Assembly (NCBI GenBank): GCA_003566875.1
Contig: PXBQ01000194.1
Location: 1 to 5,637 of the forward strand
Length of the DNA stretch: 5,637 nucleotides
Direction of reading: 5' to 3'
Source: Spirochaetaceae bacterium
GTDB lineage: Bacteria; Spirochaetota; Spirochaetia; DSM-27196; PXBQ01
Shown in pieces: positions 1-5,637 of this stretch. A model generated the notes under the pieces. That model saw nothing but the letters and a program-made list of their open reading frames with translations, made no database searches and was not told the origin of the DNA. Position 1 is the stretch's first letter; each line of letters opens with the position of its first letter. The position numbers and the translations under genes were made by a program.

Positions 1-855
1 CCGCCGATGACGATCCCGAAGATGATCAGCAACATCGGCCCCGCAAACATCGCGATCGCGCTGCAGTACTTCGGACCGTGTTACGCGATCGCGACCGCGT
101 GCGCATCGGGAGCCGACGCGATCGGCGCCGCGGCGAACTACATTCGCACCGGCGCGTGCGACGTCATGGTCGCCGGTGGCGTCGAGGCGTGCATCACGCA
201 TCTCGGGATCGCCGGGTTCAACGTGATTCAGGCGCTCAGCACACAGTACAACGATACACCCGAGAAAGCGTCACGTCCGTTTGACAAGGACCGAGACGGC
301 TTCGTGATCGGCGAAGGTGCGGGAATCGTTCTGCTCGAGTCGCTCGAGCACGCCGAGAAACGCGGCGCGCGGATCTACGCCGAACTCGGCGGGTACGGGA
401 TCACGAACGACGCGAACCATCTGACGCAGCCGCACCCGGAGGGCCGCGGCGCGATCGCCGCGATGAAGATGGCGCTCGCCGGCGCGGGCCTGGAGCCCGA
501 ACAGATCCAGTACATCAACGCACACGGCACATCGACCCAGATAAACGATCCGATCGAGACCGCCGCGATCAAGGCCGTGTACGGCGCACACGCGCAAAAG
601 CTCAAGGTGTCGTCGACAAAATCGATGACCGGACACCTGGTCGGTGCGGCCGGTGCGGTCGAGGCGATTATCTCGACGCTCGCGATCAGGGATCAGTACG
701 TCCCGCCGACGATCAACCTCGACAACCCCGACCCCGCGTGCGACCTCGACTACGTTCCCCACGTCGGCATCTCGACCCAGGTCGAGAACGTTATGTCGAA
801 CTCACTGGGATTCGGTGGCCACAACGGCGTTCTCGTGATCAAGACGTTCAGTTAA
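1..855 (+). CDS. fabF: 3-oxoacyl-ACP synthase II (FabF/KAS II), 5'-truncated by window edge
   Basis: This cytosolic condensing enzyme joins malonyl-ACP to a growing acyl-ACP with loss of CO2, the elongation step of type II fatty-acid synthesis. The frame is open from base 1, so the ATG at position 7 is an internal Met (MTIPKMISN) and not the start. The thiolase-fold catalytic set is complete: nucleophile Cys in TACASG (bases 100-102), His in NAHGTST (523-525), Lys in STKSMTGH (619-621) and the second His in GHLVGAAGAVE (634-636). The spacings of 141, 32 and 5 residues match E. coli FabF C163/H303/K335/H340 almost exactly, which implies about 130 residues are missing upstream. The glycine-rich gate near the C-terminus reads LGFGGHNG, where FGFGGTNG or FGFGGHNG is usual. 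The gene ends in TAA and converges on the G1P dehydrogenase gene 10 bases away. Confidence in the family is high. A specialised KAS in a secondary pathway cannot be excluded because the upstream neighbours (acpP, fabG?) are not visible. Confidence 0.95.
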   Translation, partial: PPMTIPKMISNIGPANIAIALQYFGPCYAIATACASGADAIGAAANYIRTGACDVMVAGGVEACITHLGIAGFNVIQALSTQYNDTPEKASRPFDKDRDGFVIGEGAGIVLLESLEHAEKRGARIYAELGGYGITNDANHLTQPHPEGRGAIAAMKMALAGAGLEPEQIQYINAHGTSTQINDPIETAAIKAVYGAHAQKLKVSSTKSMTGHLVGAAGAVEAIISTLAIRDQYVPPTINLDNPDPACDLDYVPHVGISTQVENVMSNSLGFGGHNGVLVIKTFS

Positions 856-865
856 GAGCCCGCGC

Positions 866-2215
866 TCACCGTCCCGCGGGACTCGGCAAACCGAGACGGT
901 CCTCCCATCCGAGATAGAGAATCAGATCGAACATCCCGAAACGGTCTCTCAGGTACGGAACGTACCTGAGGGATGTCGTCACCGCCTCCGCGGAGATACC
1001 GGCCGACGCCGGTGTGAGCGGGAATCCGGCGGCGCCGAGCGCACCGATCGCGGTTTCGAGTTCCGGAAGCAGCGTCTCCGCGCGTTCGATAATCGACTCG
1101 GCCGACGCGAGAAACCGGGCGACGCGCCGTCGCCGCTCATCGAGCGGAACCGGCCCGCCGGTCTCGGCGATCATTTTTGCACGGTACGGAGCGACCAATC
1201 GGTCGAGTGACGAAAGATGATCGTACGGTTCGACCACGTCGCGATCGGGATCGGGCATACCGCGGCGGAGCTGGTCGAAAAACCCGACGTAGAACGGGAA
1301 AACCGTCGCGGCGGCGATCGCGACGAGCAGACCGTGGTAGTCGTAGCTCTCGACGCCGACGACACCGGCCATCTCCCAGAAATGCGCGATCGTGTGTTCG
1401 GCCGAGGCCGCGGGACGGGAGTTCCCGGCCGCACGCATCGCTAGGCCCGACGTGAGAACGGCGTCACCGAGCGCACGAGCCGCCGCGGCGTCCGGGCGGG
1501 CTCCCGACGGAAGCGACTGAAACGCCGCGACCGCGCGGCGCGCCGAGTCGAGCGCGAACGACGCCTCGCGCTCGCTGTACGGCTCTCCGGTCACGAGCGA
1601 CGCGATGAACCACTCGAGGTACGCGAAGTACTTCGCAGTCAGATCGCCGACCCCCGAGAGAAACAGGACCTGCGGTGCCGCGGCCATCACGTCGACGTCG
1701 CAAACGACGAGCGACGACGGTGTAGCGGGTATTCCGTTATGGTACCCGTCCACGCGGATTGCCGACTTCGCCGAGGTGTACGCGTCGACCGACGGCGCGG
1801 TTGCGACGCACCAGTTCGGCACCCCGGCGAGATACGACACCCTCTTTGCGATGTCGCTGATCGTCCCACCCCCGATCGCGACGACGAGTCCCGCCTTCGC
1901 CGCGATGACGTCGCATGTGATCCGCTCGACGAGAAAGTCGTCGGGGACCACGCGCGGCGTTCCGGGCAGAGGCGAGCACGCGGCTACGCGTCTCTCCGAA
2001 GCGGGCGTGGTAGACGAGGCGAGCGACGAGAGCGCCGCGCGCAACGGGAACGCGGTGTCGGTGTTCTCGTCGGAGATGATCCAGACACCCGTGCCCGCCG
2101 GAAGAGAAGAGATGCGCCGCGCGACGGTCTCTAGGCCGTCGCTGCCCAGGATTATCTCCGGCGGCGGCACGACGTCGCTGCCAAGACGCTCGATGTACGA
2201 CTCGAAGAACTGCAC
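866..2215 (-). CDS. egsA: sn-glycerol-1-phosphate dehydrogenase, AraM/EgsA family
   Basis: The likely reaction is NAD(P)H-dependent reduction of dihydroxyacetone phosphate to sn-glycerol 1-phosphate in the cytosol. The 449-residue protein has the iron-containing alcohol dehydrogenase/dehydroquinate synthase-like fold. An N-terminal nucleotide-binding half carries VVAIGGGTISDIAK (residues 111-124), followed by TAPSVDAYTS (139-148), which corresponds to the family motif PSVDGFTS. The C-terminal helical half carries the expected metal ligands: D191 in GVGDLTAKY, H274 in SAEHTIAHFWEM and H294 in YDYHGLL. The GNSRPAASAEH...HFWEM block is the most AraM-like part and argues against glycerol dehydrogenase or dehydroquinate synthase. 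The protein is longer than B. subtilis AraM (about 394 residues), with extra sequence around 55-95 and 315-335. The start is GTG: an in-frame TAA, which is also the trxB stop, lies only four codons upstream, so no earlier start exists. The ribosome site is weak (GGA, 7 bases upstream), consistent with coupling to trxB. It is the last gene of a three-gene minus-strand run. Family call is firm; exact substrate is inferred. Confidence 0.85.
   Translation of the reverse strand: MQFFESYIERLGSDVVPPPEIILGSDGLETVARRISSLPAGTGVWIISDENTDTAFPLRAALSSLASSTTPASERRVAACSPLPGTPRVVPDDFLVERITCDVIAAKAGLVVAIGGGTISDIAKRVSYLAGVPNWCVATAPSVDAYTSAKSAIRVDGYHNGIPATPSSLVVCDVDVMAAAPQVLFLSGVGDLTAKYFAYLEWFIASLVTGEPYSEREASFALDSARRAVAAFQSLPSGARPDAAAARALGDAVLTSGLAMRAAGNSRPAASAEHTIAHFWEMAGVVGVESYDYHGLLVAIAAATVFPFYVGFFDQLRRGMPDPDRDVVEPYDHLSSLDRLVAPYRAKMIAETGGPVPLDERRRRVARFLASAESIIERAETLLPELETAIGALGAAGFPLTPASAGISAEAVTTSLRYVPYLRDRFGMFDLILYLGWEDRLGLPSPAGR
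868..900. other. Possible stem-loop at the convergent 3' ends of fabF and the G1P dehydrogenase gene
   Basis: ACCGT (868-872) can pair with ACGGT (896-900), and CTCGG (882-886) with CCGAG (891-895) around a CAAA loop. The bulge between them is part of the 12-base perfect palindrome GTCCCGCGGGAC (871-882), which offers an alternative fold. The element sits just past the fabF stop, within the last codons of the opposing gene. There is no T-tract on either side, so it is not a standard intrinsic terminator. It could still act as a transcript-end structure or be chance in GC-rich coding DNA. Confidence 0.3.
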
Positions 2216-2227
2216 GGGATGGTCCGG

Positions 2228-3181
2228 TTACTCGCCGTCGACGAGGAATCTTTCGGCTTCGAGCGCGGCCATACAGCCCGAGCCCGCGGCCGTGACCGCT
2301 TGCCGGTAGACGTGATCCTTGACGTCACCACACGCGAACACACCCGGTACGTTCGTCACGGTCGAGTCGGGTTTTGTGATGATATACCCGGTCTCGTCGG
2401 TCTCGAGTTGCCCGTCGAGGAACGCGGTGTTCGGCACGTGACCGATCGCGAAGAACAGCCCGCCCGCTTCGATCACGCTCTCTTCGCCCGTTTTCACGTT
2501 CTTGATCTTCACGCCGGTCACGGTCTTGTCGCCGAGCACCTCGACCGCGACGGTGTCCCAGTGCACCTTCACCTTCTCGTTGTCAAAAACGCGCTTCTGC
2601 ATCGCCTTCGACGCGCGGAGTTCATCGCGCCGATGCAGGAGGTGCACCGTCGTCGCGAACTTCGCGAGGTACGTGCCTTCCTCGCACGCGGAGTCACCGC
2701 CGCCGATCACGACGAGCGGTTTGTTGCGGAAGATCGGCAGCGCGCCGTCGCACACAGCACAAGCCGAGATCCCTTTTTGCCAGTACTCCTCTACTCCCGG
2801 GAACTCGAGCTTCTTCGCGGTCGCGCCGGTTGCGACGATCACGGTCTGCGCGACGTACTCGCCTGAGTCCGCGGTTACCGTGAACGGCCGGCGCGAGAGG
2901 TCGAGTCTCGAGACGGTCTCGGTTTTGATCCGTGTCCCGTGTTTCACCGACTGCGCGCGCATACGGTCCATGAGGGTGGGGCCGTCGATACCTTCGGGAA
3001 AGCCCGGATAGTTCTCGACCTCGGTCGTCGTCGTGAGTTGACCACCCGCGGCGACACCACCGGCCATGAATCCTTCGAACAGAAGCGGTTCGAGTTCGGC
3101 GCGCGCGGCGTAAATCGCCGCGGTGTGCGCTGCCGGGCCCGATCCGATGATGATAACCTTCTCGGTTTTTTTTTCGCTCAT
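2228..3181 (-). CDS. trxB: Thioredoxin reductase (NADPH), TrxB
   Basis: This FAD-dependent cytosolic enzyme passes electrons from NADPH to thioredoxin. The 317-residue length is normal for the low-molecular-weight type. Visible in order are: the FAD dinucleotide fold IIGSGPAAHTAA (11-22); GGQLTTTTEVENYPGFPEG (46-64); the redox-active pair CAVC (C141/C144; E. coli has CATC); the NADPH fold VVIGGGDSACEEG (157-169) with HRRDELRASK (183-192), whose Arg pair normally recognises the 2'-phosphate; and the second FAD motif FACGDVKDHVYRQAVTAAGSG (282-302). The start is the ATG at 3181-3179. The open frame runs 67 codons further upstream, but that part lies over the ATPase 3' end and has no family similarity. 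The chosen ATG has an AAGGAG ribosome site 9 bases upstream and overlaps the ATPase stop as ATGA. Codons 3-6 contain a run of nine A. The segment EGFMAGGVAAGGQL before the TTTTEVEN motif is longer than in E. coli TrxB and resembles plant and fungal NTR. Neighbours are an ATPase upstream and G1P dehydrogenase 12 bases downstream. Confidence 0.95.
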   Translation of the reverse strand: MSEKKTEKVIIIGSGPAAHTAAIYAARAELEPLLFEGFMAGGVAAGGQLTTTTEVENYPGFPEGIDGPTLMDRMRAQSVKHGTRIKTETVSRLDLSRRPFTVTADSGEYVAQTVIVATGATAKKLEFPGVEEYWQKGISACAVCDGALPIFRNKPLVVIGGGDSACEEGTYLAKFATTVHLLHRRDELRASKAMQKRVFDNEKVKVHWDTVAVEVLGDKTVTGVKIKNVKTGEESVIEAGGLFFAIGHVPNTAFLDGQLETDETGYIITKPDSTVTNVPGVFACGDVKDHVYRQAVTAAGSGCMAALEAERFLVDGE

Positions 3182-5637
3182 GGGTTTTTGCTCCTTGACT
3201 TGGTAATCGCCTTTCCAAACGGTATTTTCGCGATCTCGACGATCGCGAACAAGCCGAAACCGCATGCAAACATAATGCCCCACTCGGTGAGGCCGATCGG
3301 CGCGGTTCCGAACAGTGTGTTCATGAACGGAAGGTACGAAAAACCCATCTGCAAGACAAGCACCGCGATCGACGTGGCCCAAACGTATCGTGTCGCGATA
3401 AGCCCCTTCCGGGAGAACGACGTCTCGGTCATGAGCCGGCTGTTGAACAGGAAGAAGATCTCCCCGATGATCAAAGCGTTCACCGCGATCGTGCGGGCGG
3501 TCTCGATCTCGGCACCGTTGGCGCGGAACGATGCGAAGAGGCCGAATGAGATTGCCATGAGCAGGAGCGACACAAAAGCGATCATCGCGAGGAACGCGCC
3601 CGGAACGAGAGCTTCGCCGGGGTCGCGCGGCGCGCGCTTCATCACGTTCTTCTCCATCGGCTCGAACGCGAGCGAGAGAGCGAGCGTCACGGCGGTCACC
3701 ATGTTCACCCAGAGAATCTGCGCCGGGGTTATCGGGAGCGTGCGGCCAAGGATGATCGCGGCGACGATGATAAGCCCTTCACCGCCGTTTGTCGGTAGAA
3801 GGAAGAGCAGCGCCTTCTTGAGGTTGTCGTAAACGGTACGGCCTTCCTCAACCGCGTGCGCGATCGACGCGAAGTTGTCGTCGGCGAGCACCATCTCGGC
3901 GGCCTCCTTCGCCGCCTCGGTTCCTTTGATCCCCATCGCGATCCCGATGTCGGACTTCTTGAGCGCCGGCGCGTCGTTCACTCCGTCGCCGGTCATCGCG
4001 ACGATGTACCCGTGTTTCTGAAGCGCCGTGACAAGCCGCAACTTGTGTTCCGGTGAGACGCGCGCGAAGACGTCGACACGGTTGACGAGCTCCGGAAGCG
4101 CGCTGTCCGGCGTCTCCTCGAGCTCGATTCCGGTCACGACCGTCTTCCCGTCGCCGATCCCGAGCTGCGCGGCGATGCTGCGCGCCGTGAGCGCGTGGTC
4201 ACCGGTAATCATCTTGACTTGGATCCCCGCGTCGTGGCACTCGCGAACCGCCGTTATGGCCTCTTCCCGCGGCGGATCGATCAACGCGACGAGCCCGAGA
4301 AACACGAAACCCTCGCGCGCGTCGTCGTGGCCGATATCGTCGACGTCCTTGTCGACGTCCTTGTACGCGACCGCGAGCACGCGGTTTCCGTCGTCGGCGA
4401 GTTCTTCCTCGCGTTCCTTCCAGGCCTCCGCGTCAAAACCTGCCTCTCCGTCGGCACCAAGAACGCGCGCGCACCGTTCGAACACCCGCTCGGGAGCGCC
4501 TTTGAGAAAAATTTTGCGCGCACCGTCGGACTCGCGTGCATTCAGAGTCGCCATGTACTTGTGCTCGGACTCAAACGGGATCGTGTCGACGCGTTTCCAG
4601 GCCTTCTCGACCGTGTCCGCGTCGCAGCCGGCTTTTGCACCGAGCGTGAGAAGAGCACCCTCGGTCGGAAGTCCTTCGACGACCCAGTCGTCGTCGTATT
4701 GGCGCAGCCGGGCATCGTTGCAAAGCACGACCGCGCTCAGAAGCTGATCGAACGGCGTGTCGCCGTTGGGGTCCGCGGTCGCACCACCGTTAGCGCCGTC
4801 AGCGCCGGCATCGCCGTCGTTGTCCGCCGCGGTGACGCTTCCGTCGGGAGCGTACCCGACGCCGTTCGCCGCGTACGCCCGGTCGACCGCGACGATCCGC
4901 ACCGCGGTCATCTCGCTCCGTGTGAGCGTGCCGGTCTTGTCCGAGCAGATCACCGTTACCGCGCCGAGCGTCTCGACGCCGGGCAGTCTGCGGATGATCG
5001 CGTTGCGTTTCGCCATGCGCTGAACGCCGATCGCGAGGATGATCGTCATGATCGCGGGAAGCCCTTCGGGGATCGAAGCGACCGCGAGTCCGACGACCGC
5101 GAGGAAGATCTCGTCGAGCGGCATGCCCGCGACGAAGTAACCGACGACAAACGTTATCGCGGCGATCACGAGGATCACCGCAGTGAGATACCCGCCGAAC
5201 TGCGCGAGCTGACGCGTGAGCGGCGTCGAGAGCTGCTTAACTTCGGACAACATCTCGTTAATCTTGCCGAGTTCGGTCCCGGCCCCGGTCTCGGTCACGA
5301 CGCCGGTCCCCTGCCCGGACACGACGAGCGTCCCGGAGTACGCCATCGACGTACGGTCGCCGAGCGAAGCTTCGGCGTCGACCGCGTCGGGTGTCTTCCC
5401 GACCGCCTCTGACTCGCCGGTAAGCGACGCCTCGTTCACGCGCAGATCCTTCGCTTCGATGATCCGAACGTCGGCCGGAACCCGGTCGCCCGACTTGATA
5501 AAAACGAGGTCACCGGGGGCAACGTTCTCGGCGTCGATCTCGTGTTTCTTTCCGTCGCGGATCACGGTCGCGTGCAGCGACAGCATGTTTCGTACCGCGT
5601 CGAGCGCCTTCTCGGCCTTGCCCTCCTGGATGTACCC
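3178..5637 (-). CDS. P-type cation-transporting ATPase, type IIA-like (Ca2+-ATPase relative), 5' end off-window
   Basis: This integral-membrane pump drives cation transport with an aspartyl-phosphate intermediate. The frame stays open to the right edge, adding 17 residues (GYIQEGKAEKALDAVRN) before the first Met at 5586. TM1-TM2, roughly 80-110 residues, are missing. Numbered from that Met: actuator TGES (56-59); TM3 about 132-152; TM4 with PEGLP (173-177), the SERCA-type signature; phosphorylated Asp in SDKTGT (D216); nucleotide-domain KGAPE (362-366); DPPR (437-440); MITGD (459-463); hinge TGDGVNDAP (532-540). About six C-terminal helices follow, TM5-TM10 from roughly 590 to 789, consistent with a Cation_ATPase_C domain. 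Ion-site residues N600 and E603 (TM5) and N628 and T631 (TM6) are kept, but the Asp equal to SERCA D800 is Ala (A632), so Ca2+ specificity is uncertain. The nucleotide domain carries an Asp/Gly/Ala-rich insert (252-277). The TGA stop overlaps the trxB start. Catalytic motifs are intact, so it is not a pseudogene on visible sequence. Pump class is firm; the transported ion is not. Confidence 0.93.
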   Translation of the reverse strand, partial: GYIQEGKAEKALDAVRNMLSLHATVIRDGKKHEIDAENVAPGDLVFIKSGDRVPADVRIIEAKDLRVNEASLTGESEAVGKTPDAVDAEASLGDRTSMAYSGTLVVSGQGTGVVTETGAGTELGKINEMLSEVKQLSTPLTRQLAQFGGYLTAVILVIAAITFVVGYFVAGMPLDEIFLAVVGLAVASIPEGLPAIMTIILAIGVQRMAKRNAIIRRLPGVETLGAVTVICSDKTGTLTRSEMTAVRIVAVDRAYAANGVGYAPDGSVTAADNDGDAGADGANGGATADPNGDTPFDQLLSAVVLCNDARLRQYDDDWVVEGLPTEGALLTLGAKAGCDADTVEKAWKRVDTIPFESEHKYMATLNARESDGARKIFLKGAPERVFERCARVLGADGEAGFDAEAWKEREEELADDGNRVLAVAYKDVDKDVDDIGHDDAREGFVFLGLVALIDPPREEAITAVRECHDAGIQVKMITGDHALTARSIAAQLGIGDGKTVVTGIELEETPDSALPELVNRVDVFARVSPEHKLRLVTALQKHGYIVAMTGDGVNDAPALKKSDIGIAMGIKGTEAAKEAAEMVLADDNFASIAHAVEEGRTVYDNLKKALLFLLPTNGGEGLIIVAAIILGRTLPITPAQILWVNMVTAVTLALSLAFEPMEKNVMKRAPRDPGEALVPGAFLAMIAFVSLLLMAISFGLFASFRANGAEIETARTIAVNALIIGEIFFLFNSRLMTETSFSRKGLIATRYVWATSIAVLVLQMGFSYLPFMNTLFGTAPIGLTEWGIMFACGFGLFAIVEIAKIPFGKAITKSRSKNP
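3191..3196 (-). promoter_or_regulatory. Shine-Dalgarno site for trxB inside the ATPase 3' end
   Basis: On the minus strand this reads AAGGAG, followed by 9 bases and the trxB ATG at 3181-3179. It lies inside the last codons of the ATPase gene. It decides the trxB start in place of the 67-codon upstream extension and, with the ATGA stop/start overlap, suggests translational coupling. Confidence 0.8.
4339..4362 (-). repeat. Perfect 12-bp tandem duplication inside the ATPase gene
   Basis: The 12-base unit GTCGACGTCCTT (plus strand) occurs twice with no mismatch and no gap. It encodes the repeated tetrapeptide KDVD-KDVD (about residues 409-416 of the visible ATPase, counted from the Met at 5586) in a charged cytoplasmic loop just before the conserved GFVFLGLVALIDPPR segment. 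Being 12 bases long, gain or loss of a unit keeps the reading frame. Confidence 0.85.

Noticed and set aside
7..9. ATG at base 7 as the start of fabF
   Set aside because: The frame is open to the window edge, the catalytic Cys would be only 32 residues from this Met against 163 in E. coli FabF, and the sequence before it must continue off-window.
271..762. Minus-strand open frames opposite fabF
   Set aside because: Arg-rich shadows of a clear condensing-enzyme gene, with no motif of their own.
1605..2309. Open frame of 234 codons on the plus strand opposite the G1P dehydrogenase gene
   Set aside because: It overlaps the conserved cofactor-binding half of the minus-strand gene and shows no independent protein features.
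2219..2866. Open frames on the plus strand opposite trxB (215 codons here, another at 2502-3011)
   Set aside because: Compositional shadows of trxB; low-complexity Arg/His/Val translation and no motif.
3182..3382. 67-codon N-terminal extension of trxB from an upstream in-frame ATG
   Set aside because: It lies over the last helix and tail of the ATPase in another frame, resembles no TrxB N-terminus, and the ATG at 3181 has a good ribosome site and the expected start of the FAD fold.
2939..3832. Open frame of 297 codons on the plus strand across the trxB/ATPase junction
   Set aside because: It is antisense to both genes and has no recognisable family features; the minus-strand genes explain the region fully.
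4195..5412. Open frame of 405 codons on the plus strand opposite the ATPase
   Set aside because: It is exactly antisense to a gene with every P-type ATPase motif. Its translation is Arg/Asp/Val-rich with no recognisable domain, as expected for the complement of GC-rich coding sequence.

Overview
The window is GC-rich bacterial chromosome with almost no intergenic space. It holds four protein genes, two of them cut by the window edges. I see no mobile element, CRISPR array, tRNA, rRNA or phage gene. Type II fatty-acid synthesis, a bacterial-style TrxB and tightly packed genes indicate a bacterium. The beta-ketoacyl synthase wording and a bacterial glycerol-1-phosphate dehydrogenase vaguely recall spirochaetes or related diderm groups, but this is only an impression and the phylum is not settled.

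Layout. Positions 1-855 (+) hold the C-terminal two thirds of a FabF-type 3-oxoacyl-ACP synthase whose start lies left of the window. After a 10-base gap, three genes lie on the minus strand and converge on fabF. In transcription order from the right edge they are: a P-type (type IIA-like) cation ATPase (5637-3178, N-terminus off-window); trxB, thioredoxin reductase (3181-2228), whose ATG overlaps the ATPase stop as ATGA; and a sn-glycerol-1-phosphate dehydrogenase of the AraM/EgsA family (2215-866, GTG start), 12 bases after the trxB stop and in the same reading frame. The three almost certainly share one transcript, whose promoter lies outside the window.

How the genes may work together. 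FabF extends fatty acyl chains. The G1P dehydrogenase would make the sn-1 glycerol phosphate enantiomer, the archaeal-type lipid backbone that also occurs in some bacterial glycolipid or terpenoid pathways. Both therefore touch lipid metabolism, although they are on opposite strands. TrxB maintains the cytosolic thiol pool, and the ATPase moves a cation across the membrane. I cannot name a single pathway linking ATPase, TrxB and G1P dehydrogenase; the tight packing is the only evidence of a link.

The window looks like ordinary housekeeping and accessory chromosome, and I do not see a convincing new system. Points worth a second look are the altered ion-site residue in ATPase TM6, the bacterial G1P dehydrogenase, the A9 tract at the start of trxB, the plant/fungal-like flavin-domain loop of TrxB, and two small low-complexity or tandem-repeat stretches in the ATPase cytoplasmic domains.
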